DNA of 64,000 bases from Bradyrhizobium iriomotense (GTDB lineage Bacteria > Pseudomonadota > Alphaproteobacteria > Rhizobiales > Xanthobacteraceae), in NCBI RefSeq assembly GCF_030160715.1, contig NZ_BSOW01000024.1, forward strand, positions 62,001-126,000. Reading direction: 5' to 3'. Shown piece after piece: positions 1 through 8,860 of the stretch. The first letter of the stretch is position 1, and every line of letters begins with the position of its first letter. Made by a program: the position numbers and the translations under genes. The notes under the pieces are model-generated. The model worked only from the letters and a program-made list of their open reading frames with translations, searched no databases and had not been told where the DNA came from.

Positions 1-76
1 CCAGTTCCGTGAGGTGCTGGCGGGGCGCGCAACCCGCGTTGCCGAGCTGGAACAGCCCGTGTTCGCCTGGAAATGA
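1..76 (+). CDS. C-terminal end of an unidentified protein (partial)
   Basis: An open frame entering from the left edge (first full codon at base 2) encodes 24 residues ending in PVFAWK before a TGA at 74-76. The codon use is GC-rich like the neighbours. Too little is present to name a family. The next gene on the same strand starts 60 bases later, so the two could be co-transcribed. Confidence 0.5.
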   Translation, partial: QFREVLAGRATRVAELEQPVFAWK

Positions 77-135
77 CCTTAGAGGTAAACGGCTTTTTAA
101 CCTGACAGTCACGCGGCGCTTGCTAAGACGGTGCC

Positions 136-1335
136 ATGCATCACCAACCGATTCGGCGCGCTCTTGAGACCCTTGCGCTTGCACCGCTCGCGCTCGTCCT
201 CTTCGCATCGCCCGCGCCCGCGCGCGACTCCTCCGCACTGCCGCCGGCCGTCAGCAATGCGATGGCGCAGGCTTCGCCGGCAGCCATCCTCGAATATCGC
301 CGCAAGCTCGCGGAGTATCAGGAGGCGCGCGCCGCCTTCGACGCGGAGGCCGGCGCCTATTGGAGCCAGATCGCGGAGAAGCGGCGTGGCCGCAACGCCA
401 AGCGGCGCAGCGGGCAACAGGTCACGCTCGACGATTACGTGCTGGAGCACCCGCCGCTCTATAACGGGCCGAAGCGGCCGGTGAATCCGGAGCCCACCGA
501 GGAGCCGGAGCCTCGCCCGCGCAAGCAGATCCCCGTCGTCGCGGATCTGTTGCGCGCGGCGCAGGAGCTCTATCAGTTCACGCCGCAGCGGCCCGCGACC
601 GAGGTCGAGTTCAAGCGCGCCTACGCGCGCTATGCGCTCGCTTTCGGGCTGACGCGCGAGCAGGCGGTGCGGGTCTATTCGTTCGAGACCGGCGGCACCG
701 GCAATTACGACGTGCAAGCGGGCATTGAGCATGGCGGCAGGCGTGCGATCTCGACCGCGGTCGGTTACAACCAGCTGCTGACCACAAACAGCGTCGAGCT
801 GCTCGCCGAGCAGGGCCATGAATTCATCCGTGCGCTCAGCGAGAAGGTGGCGCGGACCTCAGGGCCGGCGCGGAACGCGCTGGAGCACAAGCTTGGCGTA
901 CTGAAGCGCATGGTGGCGCATGCGAAGTCGGTGCCGGACACCTGGTCGGAGCATGAGAAGATCGGCGACACCGCGCAGGGCTGGGCGATGCACGCCATGG
1001 TGCTCGACGTCGACGTCGGGCCGATGCTTCAGACCCACAAGCTTTTGACCTCGGTGCTGTTCGCGCGCGCCAAGGGCTATACCCGCCCGCTCACAGCCGC
1101 CGAGCTCGAGATGATGAATCTCACCGGCGACGGTACCGGCCTCGACATGGTGACGATGCCGCAAGCCATGCGCGAGCAGGTGCCGACCTCGAACTTCTTC
1201 CAGCGCGGCGGCTACGAGCGCAACCCGGTCGCGATCCGCCACAACACGGTGGCAAGGCTGCTGGCGGTGACCGATGCGCGGATGGATTCGAACAGCAGCA
1301 ACGCCGGGGCGAGGGAGCTGGCGGGGGCCTTCTAG
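136..1335 (+). CDS. Secreted protein of unknown function, 399 aa
   Basis: The N-terminus is a clear signal peptide: basic start, a Leu/Ala-rich core and an APA-R cleavage region near residue 30. The mature protein has an Ala/Glu/Arg-rich segment (about 45-110), a Pro/Glu-rich linker (about 115-135), then a conserved-looking globular part (about 140-370) with a YSFETGGTGNYD motif and a nearby VGYNQLL motif. The Glu followed by GTGNYD and GYNQL loosely resembles lysozyme-like lytic transglycosylases, but I cannot confirm that fold. It is probably periplasmic. The ATG at 136 gives the signal peptide directly. The gene is followed by a palindromic intergenic repeat. Confidence 0.85.
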   Translation: MHHQPIRRALETLALAPLALVLFASPAPARDSSALPPAVSNAMAQASPAAILEYRRKLAEYQEARAAFDAEAGAYWSQIAEKRRGRNAKRRSGQQVTLDDYVLEHPPLYNGPKRPVNPEPTEEPEPRPRKQIPVVADLLRAAQELYQFTPQRPATEVEFKRAYARYALAFGLTREQAVRVYSFETGGTGNYDVQAGIEHGGRRAISTAVGYNQLLTTNSVELLAEQGHEFIRALSEKVARTSGPARNALEHKLGVLKRMVAHAKSVPDTWSEHEKIGDTAQGWAMHAMVLDVDVGPMLQTHKLLTSVLFARAKGYTRPLTAAELEMMNLTGDGTGLDMVTMPQAMREQVPTSNFFQRGGYERNPVAIRHNTVARLLAVTDARMDSNSSNAGARELAGAF

Positions 1336-1348
1336 CCCCAAGGTCGCT

Positions 1349-1483
1349 GTCATGCCCCGCCACCGGGTCTCGCCTTCGGCGAGTCCGATGACAGGCTCCG
1401 GCGGGGCATCCAGTACGCCGCGGCCTCTCCGTATCCCATCACGTCTCTGGAATACTGGATCACCCGCTTTCGCGGGTGATGAC
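1349..1483. repeat. Palindromic intergenic repeat, family A copy 1
   Basis: The unit has an inner GATCCAGTA/TACTGGATC-type pair and ends in GTCAT...ATGAC. The right arm contains CACCCGCTTTCGCGGGTG, itself a hairpin. The left arm differs from the other copies (13491-13590 and 17905-18004), but the ATCCAGTACGCCGCGG and CTCTGGAATACTGGAT segments are shared. It lies between convergent genes and may also act as a transcriptional barrier. Confidence 0.75.
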
Positions 1484-1513
1484 GCCGAGTATTCATCGCG
1501 GCCGTGCCGTCCC

Positions 1514-1819
1514 TTACTGATCCGGGCCGAACTTGAACCGCCCGTCGCCCTCGAGGTACGGGCCGGTGCGCATGTAGAGCTGGCCGTTCTGGCCGATGAA
1601 GAACAGCGTGCCCCGCGGCACCTTCTTGGCGCCCTTCAGGAGGTCGCCGGCATTGCTGGTGCCCATCTTGTAGGAGAAGGTCTTGCCGTCCCTGTCATAG
1701 GCATAGCCCGTGTCGGGCTTCAGCTCCCACGGCGTCGCGGCGGTCTGCGCGATGGCCGGCGCGGCGAGCGCCCCAAGCAGCGCCGCGGCCATCAAGACCT
1801 TCATTGGAAATCCAGTCAT
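1514..1819 (-). CDS. Small secreted protein of unknown function, 101 aa
   Basis: The start at 1819 (MTGFPMKVL) is preceded by GGGGAGG six bases upstream; an earlier in-frame ATG exists but overlaps that ribosome-binding site. A signal peptide with an Ala-rich core ends near AIAQ (about residue 25). The remaining 75 residues contain aromatic and Gly-rich segments (GTLFFIGQNGQLYMRTG) suggesting a small beta-rich periplasmic domain. I do not recognise the family. It is convergent with the upstream gene and divergent from the gene at 2052. Confidence 0.75.
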   Translation of the reverse strand: MTGFPMKVLMAAALLGALAAPAIAQTAATPWELKPDTGYAYDRDGKTFSYKMGTSNAGDLLKGAKKVPRGTLFFIGQNGQLYMRTGPYLEGDGRFKFGPDQ

Positions 1820-2051
1820 CCTCATCCTCCCCATAACCACCTGGCTGCCGTTCCGAACAAATCACGAACGGTCTTTGCCGGTCTATCGATACGCGCCTCG
1901 ATCGCAATGCACCACGTCTCGCCCAACGGGTCATCGTGCCCAATCACATCCTGCCCAGCAGTTTGTGATTTTCCCCTCGTCCCCTCGCGACTATGGTCCG
2001 CTTTCCGTCTAGAACGCAATTCGACAAAGAGATTGGGTAGGGATGATTCGC

Positions 2052-2528
2052 ATGAACCATGTCATAAAAATTTGCTTGTCCGCTGCGTCGCTGGTGACGC
2101 TCGCGTCCGTCGCCCATGCCGACGACTACCAGCTCAGCCACAACCAGCGGATTTCCTGTAGCCGCGGTCTTGCTCCCGGCAAGCTGAACACCGCGACCTG
2201 CAAGTCCTACACCTACCTCTTCAACACCAAGACCTCGGAATATTTCCGTTGCCAGGTCTCGCTGGCGCTGACCCGCGACAACAAGGAAGTGATCAACGTG
2301 CAGACCGACGGCGGCTGCACCAAGAAGCCGCGCATCTTCGAGACCGACGGCCACTACGATTTCGATGCGACCGAGACCGAGCCACCGAACACCAACTCGT
2401 TCTTCGGCCCCGGCGGTTATTCGGTGTGGGCCGCCGACGTGACCACGCAGAAGGTCCGTGGCTGCATCATCATTTCGTCCGGCCTCGGCTCCGACATCTC
2501 CAAGTGCCTGGATATGACCTTCCAGTGA
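2052..2528 (+). CDS. Secreted cysteine-containing protein of unknown function, 158 aa
   Basis: GGGTAGGG lies nine bases before the ATG at 2052 (MNHVIKI); an ATG at 2043 directly abuts that site and is less likely. A signal peptide ends at VAHA-DD. The mature domain has six cysteines in scattered positions (RISCSRG, ATCKSY, FRCQV, GGCTKK, RGCIII, KCLDM), suggesting disulfide bonds in the periplasm, and a beta-rich composition. The family is not recognised. A strong stem-loop follows the stop codon. Confidence 0.8.
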   Translation: MNHVIKICLSAASLVTLASVAHADDYQLSHNQRISCSRGLAPGKLNTATCKSYTYLFNTKTSEYFRCQVSLALTRDNKEVINVQTDGGCTKKPRIFETDGHYDFDATETEPPNTNSFFGPGGYSVWAADVTTQKVRGCIIISSGLGSDISKCLDMTFQ

Positions 2529-2547
2529 GACTTGCCAGTGAGGTTGA

Positions 2548-2578
2548 GGCACGCTCGATCGATGCGTTCGAGCGTGCC
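2548..2578 (+). terminator. Stem-loop after the 158-aa gene
   Basis: A perfect 10-bp stem (GGCACGCTCG / CGAGCGTGCC) with an 11-base loop begins 20 bases after the stop codon at 2528. No run of T follows, so it may be a weak or Rho-assisted terminator or an RNA 3'-end stabiliser. Confidence 0.5.
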
Positions 2579-2739
2579 GCCTTGAGGCGCTCACTGCGCC
2601 ATGTCGCCGCACCTTCCGAAGTTCCCTTAAAGTCCCGTCGAAACGGCTGTCTCGTGCAGCCCTGTTGTGCCTTTTGGATGGGTTGACCCGCTCCCCTCAT
2701 CCGGCCATTTTCGCCGCCGGTTTGGGGAGATAAAAAATC

Positions 2740-3687
2740 ATGAAATTGAAGTTGATCGGCGCAGCCTCAGCTCTTGCTCTGGCGGCGTCGGTGTCGTGTG
2801 CGCAGGCACAATCGTTCATCAACGTGCTGACCGGCGGCACCTCCGGCGTCTACTATCCGCTCGGGGTCGCGATCGGAAAAATCTACGGCGACAAGATTCC
2901 GAACGTGAAGACGCAGGTGCAGGCCACCAAGGCGTCGGTCGAGAATCTCATCCTCTTGCAGCAGGGTCGCGGTGAACTGGCGTTCACGCTCGGCGACTCC
3001 CTCAAGGCGGCCTGGGACGGCGAGGAGGAGGCGGGCTTCAAGAACAAGCTCGACAAGCTCCGCACCATCGGCGCGATCTATCCGAATTACATCCAGATCG
3101 TCGCGACCGCCGAGAGCGGCATCAAGACGCTGGCCGACCTCAAGGGCAAGAGCCTCTCGGTCGGCGCGCCGAAATCCGGCACCGAGCTCAACTCGCGCGC
3201 GATCCTCACGGCTGCCGGCATGAGCTACAAGGATCTCGGCAAGGTGGAATATCTTCCGTTTGCCGAGTCCGTCGACCTCATGAAGAACCGCCAGCTCAAC
3301 GCGACGCTGCAATCGGCGGGCCTCGGCGTTGCCTCGCTGAAGGACCTCTCGACCTCGAGCCCGATCACGGTGGTCGCTGTGCCCAAGGAGACCATCGACA
3401 AGATCGGCCCGCCTTTCATCTCTGCCGTGATCCCCGCGAACACCTACACCGGTCAGGACAAGGACGTGCCCACGGCGGCGGTGGTGAACTATCTCGTCAC
3501 GAGCTCCGCGGTCTCGGATGATCTCGCCTATCAGATGACCAAGCTGATCTACGAGTCCTTGCCGGAGCTCGCCAATGCGCATGTCGCCGGCAAGGAGATC
3601 AAGCTCGAGACGGCGGCCACCGGCAGCCCGGTTCCGCTGCACCCCGGCGCGATCCGTTATTACAAGGAAAAGGGGCTGATCAAGTAA
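2740..3687 (+). CDS. TAXI-family TRAP transporter solute-binding protein
   Basis: Extracytoplasmic receptor of a TRAP uptake system, 315 aa. A signal peptide (KLKLIGAASALALAASV) is cleaved after AQA. The mature start FINVLTGGTSGVYYPLG is the hallmark of TAXI receptors, followed by the usual two-lobe periplasmic binding pattern (SVENLILLQQGRGELAF, GKSLSVGAPKSGTELNSR). It sits directly upstream of the fused TRAP permease with a palindromic repeat between them, and a DUF1850 gene follows: the standard TAXI cassette. The substrate cannot be read from sequence; organic acids or amino acids such as glutamate are usual for the family. Confidence 0.95.
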   Translation: MKLKLIGAASALALAASVSCAQAQSFINVLTGGTSGVYYPLGVAIGKIYGDKIPNVKTQVQATKASVENLILLQQGRGELAFTLGDSLKAAWDGEEEAGFKNKLDKLRTIGAIYPNYIQIVATAESGIKTLADLKGKSLSVGAPKSGTELNSRAILTAAGMSYKDLGKVEYLPFAESVDLMKNRQLNATLQSAGLGVASLKDLSTSSPITVVAVPKETIDKIGPPFISAVIPANTYTGQDKDVPTAAVVNYLVTSSAVSDDLAYQMTKLIYESLPELANAHVAGKEIKLETAATGSPVPLHPGAIRYYKEKGLIK

Positions 3688-3694
3688 TACAGGT

Positions 3695-3774
3695 GTCATG
3701 GCCGGGCTTGACCCGGCCATCCATCCTCCATGAATCATCTTTTGATGGATGCCCGGGTCAAGGCCGGGCACGAC
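3695..3774. repeat. Palindromic intergenic repeat between receptor and permease
   Basis: Two hairpins, TGGCCGGG-CTTGA-CCCGGCCA and TGCCCGG-N7-CCGGGCA, are also inverted relative to each other, so the whole 80-bp unit can fold on itself between GTCAT and CACGAC ends. It lies inside the TRAP operon and could lower downstream expression relative to the receptor. Confidence 0.75.
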
Positions 3775-3799
3775 GATTTCAGGGCGCGGGGGCATATCG

Positions 3800-5908
3800 A
3801 TGTTGCAGGCGGAGGGCGCTGAGGCGCCCATCAAGGTCGAATTCGACAATTTCGAGCATGGCTTTCCGGAAGGATTCGGCCCGGGCTGGTGGGGCCATCT
3901 TGCCTACTGGATCGGCATCGCGTTTGCGGCCTTCCAGCTCTATGTCGCCGCCTTCAACTATTTGCCGAGCCAGGTGGTGCGCGGCGTCCATGTCGGCTTC
4001 CTCTTGCTGCTGACCTTCGGCCTGATCGGCAACTTCACTGCTAGAAGCGATGTCGGCCGCGCGATCGGCTGGCTGATCGGCGGCGCCGGATTTCTGTGCG
4101 GCCTCTATCAATGGATCTTCTATGCCGATCTGATCGCGCGCGACGGTGATCCGACGCGAGCCGACCTCGTGGTCGGCACGCTGCTCGCGGTGCTGATCTT
4201 CGAGGGCACGCGGCGGCTGATGGGCGCGGCGCTGCCTTTGATGTGCGGCGCGTGTCTCATCTACTGGTTCTTCGGCCAGTACCTGCCGTCGCCGCTCAAC
4301 CATCGCGGCTATGACTTCGACCAGATCGTCACGCATCTGTCCTTCGGCACTGAAGGCTTCTACGGCGTGCCGATCTACGTCTCGGCGACCTACATCTTCC
4401 TGTTCATCCTGTTCGGCTCGTTCCTGGAGCGCGCCGGCATGATCCAGCTCTTCACCGACGTCTCGCTCGGCCTGTTCGGCCGCACCCGCGGCGGCCCGGC
4501 GAAGGTGGCGGTGTTCGCTTCGGGCATGATGGGCACGATCTCGGGCTCGGGCGTTGCCAACGTCGTGACCGTCGGCCAGTTCACGATTCCCCTGATGATC
4601 AAGTTCGGCTATCGCCGCGCCTTTGCCGCCGGCGTCGAAGCCACCGCCTCGATGGGCGGGCAGATCATGCCGCCGGTGATGGGCGCGGTCGCCTTCATCA
4701 TGGCGGAGACGCTCGGCGTCCAGTACTCGGAAATCGTGAAGGCGGCCGCGATCCCCGCAGTGCTCTACTTCGCGTCCGCGTTCTGGATGGTCCACCTGGA
4801 AGCCGGCAAGCACGGGCTCACCGGCATGAAGCGCGCGGAGATCCCGAGCGCCTGGAAGGCGCTGGTGACGCGCTGGTATCTCGTGCTGCCGCTCGCAGCG
4901 CTCGTCTACATGCTGTTCGAAGGCTTTACGCCGCTCTATGCCGGCAGCATGGGCCTTGCTCTGACGGTGGCGCTGATCCTGGGAGCGAGCATCACAGCGG
5001 GTGCCTCGGCCATGGTGATCCGCTACATCTTCTGGATCGGGCTTGCGCTCGTCGTCGCCGCGCTGTCACGCGACGGCCTCCAGATCGTGCCGGTCTCATG
5101 CGTCGTCGTCGCGCTGATCGTGATCACTGCCTTCGTCCGCGGCGGCCTTGCGTCCCTGCGCGCCTGCCGCGATGCTCTGGCCGAAAGCGCCAAATCCGCC
5201 ATCACCGTCGGCATGGCCTGCGCCATCGTTGGAGTCATCATCGGCATGATGTCGCAGACCGGCGTCGGCACCATCTTTGGCGGCTGGGTGATCGGTCTTG
5301 GTGAGAAGAGCCTGTTTTTGGCGCTGATCATGACCATGCTGCTGTCGATCCTGCTCGGCACCGGCATTCCCACGATCCCGACCTACATCATCACCGCCGC
5401 GCTCGCCGCGCCCGCGCTGGCAAAGCTGGGCGTGCCTCTGATCGCGAGCCACATGTTCGCGTTCTACTACGGCATCATGGCCGACCTGTCGCCGCCGGTT
5501 GCGCTCGCAGCGCTCGCCGCTGCGCCCATCGCGAAGGAGAACCCCGACAAGATCGGTTGGGAGGCCATGCGCATCGCGCTCGCCGGCTACGTCATCCCCT
5601 TCATCTTCGTCTATTCGCCGGCCTTGATGCTCCAGGCCGGCGATCCCATGGCGGCAAAGCTCGGCTTCTACGGCGCGGTGGCGCTCGCGACCTTCAAGGC
5701 GCTGGTGGCGATCGGCCTGTTCGGCATGGTCGCGATCGGCTTCTTGTTCACGCGCCTCACGCTCGTCGAGCGCGCGCTCGCGCTCGGCGCGGCGCTCTGC
5801 CTGCTCGGGGAGTTTCCGCTTAGCGACACCATCGGCTTCGTGCTGACGGCAATGATCGTGCTCTGGCAATGGCGGCAGCGCCCGCCGGCTGCGGTCGAGG
5901 CGGTGTGA
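3800..5908 (+). CDS. TRAP transporter fused permease (small plus large subunit)
   Basis: An integral membrane protein of 702 aa combining the 4-TM DctQ-like and 12-TM DctM-like parts, as is usual for TAXI systems. The hydrophilic N-terminus (about 40 aa) is followed by four hydrophobic helices, then the large-subunit region with GSGVANVVTVGQFTIPLM and GGQIMPPVMGA signatures (about 250-300) and LLGTGIPTIPTYI later. The start at 3800 follows GCGGGGGC; an upstream in-frame ATG at 3749 lies in the repeat. It drives secondary uptake with the receptor at 2740. The stop codon overlaps the start of the DUF1850 gene. Confidence 0.95.
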   Translation: MLQAEGAEAPIKVEFDNFEHGFPEGFGPGWWGHLAYWIGIAFAAFQLYVAAFNYLPSQVVRGVHVGFLLLLTFGLIGNFTARSDVGRAIGWLIGGAGFLCGLYQWIFYADLIARDGDPTRADLVVGTLLAVLIFEGTRRLMGAALPLMCGACLIYWFFGQYLPSPLNHRGYDFDQIVTHLSFGTEGFYGVPIYVSATYIFLFILFGSFLERAGMIQLFTDVSLGLFGRTRGGPAKVAVFASGMMGTISGSGVANVVTVGQFTIPLMIKFGYRRAFAAGVEATASMGGQIMPPVMGAVAFIMAETLGVQYSEIVKAAAIPAVLYFASAFWMVHLEAGKHGLTGMKRAEIPSAWKALVTRWYLVLPLAALVYMLFEGFTPLYAGSMGLALTVALILGASITAGASAMVIRYIFWIGLALVVAALSRDGLQIVPVSCVVVALIVITAFVRGGLASLRACRDALAESAKSAITVGMACAIVGVIIGMMSQTGVGTIFGGWVIGLGEKSLFLALIMTMLLSILLGTGIPTIPTYIITAALAAPALAKLGVPLIASHMFAFYYGIMADLSPPVALAALAAAPIAKENPDKIGWEAMRIALAGYVIPFIFVYSPALMLQAGDPMAAKLGFYGAVALATFKALVAIGLFGMVAIGFLFTRLTLVERALALGAALCLLGEFPLSDTIGFVLTAMIVLWQWRQRPPAAVEAV

Positions 5909-6282
5909 GCCTCTGCCTCGCATCCGCAGGAGCTGTGAAGGCGCTGGCGCTCACGGCATTCACGCTGGTGTGGACGCATTCGATCGAGAAGATCGACTGG
6001 CAGGAAGACTGGCGCGTCACGCCGGCTGGCCTCGAACTGGTACAGGCGCGCGTCAAGGGCTCCGGCGCCGGCATGGAGCCGCCGCCCGAGGCGCGGCTCG
6101 TCGATGGCTGGTTTCAGTGGCAGCCGAAGCGTCCGCCGATGCAGGAGGTCGTGCTCGGCAATTCCGGCGCGGCCGGCGAGTGGCGGTTGTGCCATGATGG
6201 TGCCTGCCAGACTCTTTCGGAGATTGTCGGGCATTCCATTGGTGCTAACGTCACAAAAATGAGTGTCTGCAAGGATCCGTAG
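5905..6282 (+). CDS. DUF1850 domain protein, TRAP-TAXI accessory
   Basis: A GTG at 5905 overlaps the permease stop as GTGA, a typical coupled arrangement; the longer frame from ATG 5869 would overlap the permease by 40 bases. The product (125 aa) starts with a hydrophobic segment and carries the DUF1850 pattern: WTHSIEK near residue 22, then VKGSGAGMEPPPEA and DGWFQW. Family members almost always accompany fused TRAP permeases and are probably exported or membrane-anchored, with unknown function. The stop codon lies inside the palindromic repeat at 6279-6347. Confidence 0.85.
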   Translation: MSLCLASAGAVKALALTAFTLVWTHSIEKIDWQEDWRVTPAGLELVQARVKGSGAGMEPPPEARLVDGWFQWQPKRPPMQEVVLGNSGAAGEWRLCHDGACQTLSEIVGHSIGANVTKMSVCKDP

Positions 6283-6347
6283 CCCGGATGAGCGAAGCGA
6301 TATCCGGGAACAGTCGCCCCGGATATCGCTTCGCTCATCCGGGCTAC
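6279..6347. repeat. Near-perfect 30-bp-arm palindrome (REP-like)
   Basis: Each arm reads GTAGCCCGGATGAGCGAAGC and continues GATATCCGGG; the arms are separated by about eight bases. The palindrome supplies the stop codon of the DUF1850 gene (TAG at 6280) and ends 30 bases before the SDR gene. It may act as a bidirectional terminator or mRNA 3' stabiliser. Confidence 0.85.
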
Positions 6348-6376
6348 GACAAACAACAACACGGGAGACAGACGCG

Positions 6377-7183
6377 ATGGATCGGCTCAAGGGCAAGGTT
6401 GCGATGGTGGTCGGCGCCGGCTCGATTGGCCCGGGCTGGGGCAACGGCAAGGCGACCGCGGTGACCTTTGCGCGCGAGGGCGCGTCGGTGTTTTGCGTCG
6501 ACCGCAGCGGCACTGCTGCCGAGGAGACGGCGAAGATCATCACGAGCGAGGGCGGCAAGGCGGCCGCCTTCACCGCCGACGTTTCGCGCGCGGGCGACAT
6601 CGAGGTGATGGTCGCGGCGTGCCTCAAGGCCTATGACCGCATCGACGTGCTCGACAACAATGTCGGCATCGCCGAGATGGGCAGCGTGGTCGAGGTGACC
6701 GAGGAGAGCTGGGACCGCGTCTTCACCGTCAACCTCAAGAGCGCCTATCTCACGATGAAGCAGGTGATCCCGGTGATGGCAAAGCAGGGCGGCGGCTCGA
6801 TCATCAACATCTCCTCGATCGCCTCGATCCGCCACATGGGCCTGTCCTACGTCACCTACGGCACTTCGAAGGCCGCCATGAACATGATGACGCGCACCAC
6901 GGCGGTCGAGTTCGCGCGCCACCATGTCCGCGTCAACGCGATCCTGCCCGGCCTGATGAAGACGCCGATGGTCGAGCATTCCGCGGGTCTCGCCGCCAGC
7001 TACGCCAAGGGCGACGTTGAAGCGATGTGGCGCGCCCGTGATGCCCAGGTGCCGATGGGCCACATGGGCGATGCCTGGGACGTCGCCAACGCCGCGCTGT
7101 TCCTGGCATCCGATGAGTCCAAATACGTGACGGGCATCGAACTCATCGTCGACGGCGGTATCACCTGCAAGTCGGGGGCGTAG
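6377..7183 (+). CDS. SDR-family NAD(P)-dependent oxidoreductase
   Basis: A cytoplasmic short-chain dehydrogenase of 268 aa. The Rossmann motif is VGAGSIGPGWGNG (about residues 10-22), an unusually extended glycine loop. The structural NNVG motif is near 96, the catalytic Ser is in INISSIAS (about 145), and the YGTSK active-site motif (about 160) and a C-terminal IVDGGIT segment are present. The start at 6377 has CGGGAGA upstream; the longer frame from 6263 runs through the palindrome and is rejected. The substrate is unknown; it follows the TRAP cassette, so it could act on the imported compound. Confidence 0.9.
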   Translation: MDRLKGKVAMVVGAGSIGPGWGNGKATAVTFAREGASVFCVDRSGTAAEETAKIITSEGGKAAAFTADVSRAGDIEVMVAACLKAYDRIDVLDNNVGIAEMGSVVEVTEESWDRVFTVNLKSAYLTMKQVIPVMAKQGGGSIINISSIASIRHMGLSYVTYGTSKAAMNMMTRTTAVEFARHHVRVNAILPGLMKTPMVEHSAGLAASYAKGDVEAMWRARDAQVPMGHMGDAWDVANAALFLASDESKYVTGIELIVDGGITCKSGA

Positions 7184-7204
7184 GCGGCGGACGTACACTC
7201 CGCC

Positions 7205-7230
7205 GTCGTCCTGGCTTTCGCCAGGACGAC
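7205..7230. repeat. Short palindrome, family B
   Basis: GTCGTCCTGG-CTTTCG-CCAGGACGAC, a 10-bp perfect stem between two convergent genes. The same element recurs at 14263-14386 as a longer two-armed unit. Confidence 0.7.
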
Positions 7231-7254
7231 GAGAATGCGGCAGCACCGCGCGCA

Positions 7255-8799
7255 TCATCCCCCAGCGCTCAGCTCCGCGCGGTCGAGCTCCTCCTCGAGC
7301 TTGTGAAACGCATCGTCGCCGATCACCTCGGTGGCGCGCAGGTCGAAGATGGTCTTGCGGGCCGCGTCGATGGCGCGGCGGCGCAAGGGGTCAGCGGGCA
7401 GCTCGCCGCTGGCGACGCCGCCATCGGGATCGTTCTCGGCCTGCATCAGGATGGCGCGATATTCCAGCCGCAGGATTTCCGCTTCCTCCGACGGATCGCT
7501 CTCGATCGCATCCAGCGCCGCGCGATAGGCAAACGCGCGTGCGCGCGCGACCTCGACGCCGACGGGATCGTCGTCCTTGAGCCCGAAGGCCAGGATCAGC
7601 GGCCGCAGCGTCAGGCCCTGGATCACCAGCGATCCCAGCACCACTGCAAAAGCGCTGAAGACGATGAAGTCGCGATAGGGAAAGTGTTCCGGCAGCGCGA
7701 ACGCGGTGGCGAGCGTCACGAGCCCGCGCATGCCGCACCAGGCGATGATGATGCCGCCCTTGGGCGAAGCCACCGCGTTCGGGTCCTTCGGGTGATAGAT
7801 GCCGTGCGCGATCAGCACGCGCAGGATCGTGCGATAGGTCATCACCCAGCCGAGCCGCACCAGGATTATCGTGAGCAGGATCCAGCCTGCGGCCACGCAA
7901 TACTCCCAGCGCACCTCCTGCGCGAGGCGCGACCAGATCGGCTGCACCTGCAACCCGATCAGCATGAAGGCGAGCACGTTGAGCACAAACACCGTCGTCT
8001 CCCACACCGCGTAGGAGGGCACGCGCAGCCGCGCCGGCATGCGCGCCGGCGCCATGCGCGCGATGGTCATGGCGTAGACGACAATGGTCAAAATGCCGGA
8101 GAGGCCGAGATGCTCGGCGCCGATCCAGATCATGAAGGTGGTGGCGAACTGCACGATGATCGCGCTCGGCGCTTCCGTGATCCGCGTGATGAACAGCGGC
8201 ATTACGCGCGCGGCGAGAAGGCCCGCGACGACGCTGCCGCCGAGCGCCAGTGCGACCGTCGGCCCGATCTGGCTCCACTTCAGATGCTCCATCGCGACCG
8301 CGCCGACCGCGATGCGATAGATGAGCAGCGAGCTTGCGTCGTTGAGCAGGCTTTCGCCCTCCAACACCTTCACCATGCGGTAGGGCAGTCGCACCTGGCT
8401 CAGGATCGCGACTGCGGCGGCGGCGTCCGGCGGCGCCACGATCGCGCCAAGCGCAACCGCGGCGGCCCAGGGCATGTCCGGGATCAGCCGGTGCGCGACA
8501 AATGCCACGCCGGCCGTGGTCAGGCCGACCGCCGCCACGACCAGCGTCGAGACCGGAACCCAGTTGTTGCGAAGATCGCGCAGCGAGGTGTCGTAGGCGG
8601 CATCGAGCAGCACCGGTGCGACAAAAAGAGCCAGAGCGAGGTCAGGCTCGAGCGTCCAGCTCGGGCTCGCCGGCACGAAGGCGATCGCCGCACCGCCGAT
8701 GGCGAGAAAGGTCGGGTAGGGGACCTTGATCCGCCGCGCCAGCGCCGATAAGGCAACGGCGCCGAGCAGCAATGCGATGATCCATTCGAAGGTCGACAC
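7255..8799 (-). CDS. CPA1-family Na+/H+ antiporter
   Basis: A polytopic inner-membrane protein of 514 aa with about 12 hydrophobic segments in residues 1-400, then a charged cytoplasmic tail of about 100 residues. Family signatures include ALGAIVAPPDAAAAVAILSQ (about 130-150), GESLLNDASSLLIYR (about 170-185) with the acidic residues of the transport site, and WCGMRGLVTLATAFALP (about 350). It probably exchanges monovalent cations for protons in pH and salt homeostasis. The start gives a hydrophobic first helix (WIIALLLGAVALSALA). It is transcribed divergently from the TPR gene at 8861. Confidence 0.93.
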   Translation of the reverse strand: MSTFEWIIALLLGAVALSALARRIKVPYPTFLAIGGAAIAFVPASPSWTLEPDLALALFVAPVLLDAAYDTSLRDLRNNWVPVSTLVVAAVGLTTAGVAFVAHRLIPDMPWAAAVALGAIVAPPDAAAAVAILSQVRLPYRMVKVLEGESLLNDASSLLIYRIAVGAVAMEHLKWSQIGPTVALALGGSVVAGLLAARVMPLFITRITEAPSAIIVQFATTFMIWIGAEHLGLSGILTIVVYAMTIARMAPARMPARLRVPSYAVWETTVFVLNVLAFMLIGLQVQPIWSRLAQEVRWEYCVAAGWILLTIILVRLGWVMTYRTILRVLIAHGIYHPKDPNAVASPKGGIIIAWCGMRGLVTLATAFALPEHFPYRDFIVFSAFAVVLGSLVIQGLTLRPLILAFGLKDDDPVGVEVARARAFAYRAALDAIESDPSEEAEILRLEYRAILMQAENDPDGGVASGELPADPLRRRAIDAARKTIFDLRATEVIGDDAFHKLEEELDRAELSAGG

Positions 8800-8860
8800 G
8801 AGATATCCCTGAAAACCTCAACGGAGCGATGCGATAAGCTAGCATCTATCCGGATGTATA

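Noticed and set aside
7303..8751. A 482-residue frame opposite the antiporter gene
   Set aside because: Shadow of the antiporter gene, with no hydrophobic segments or motifs of its own.
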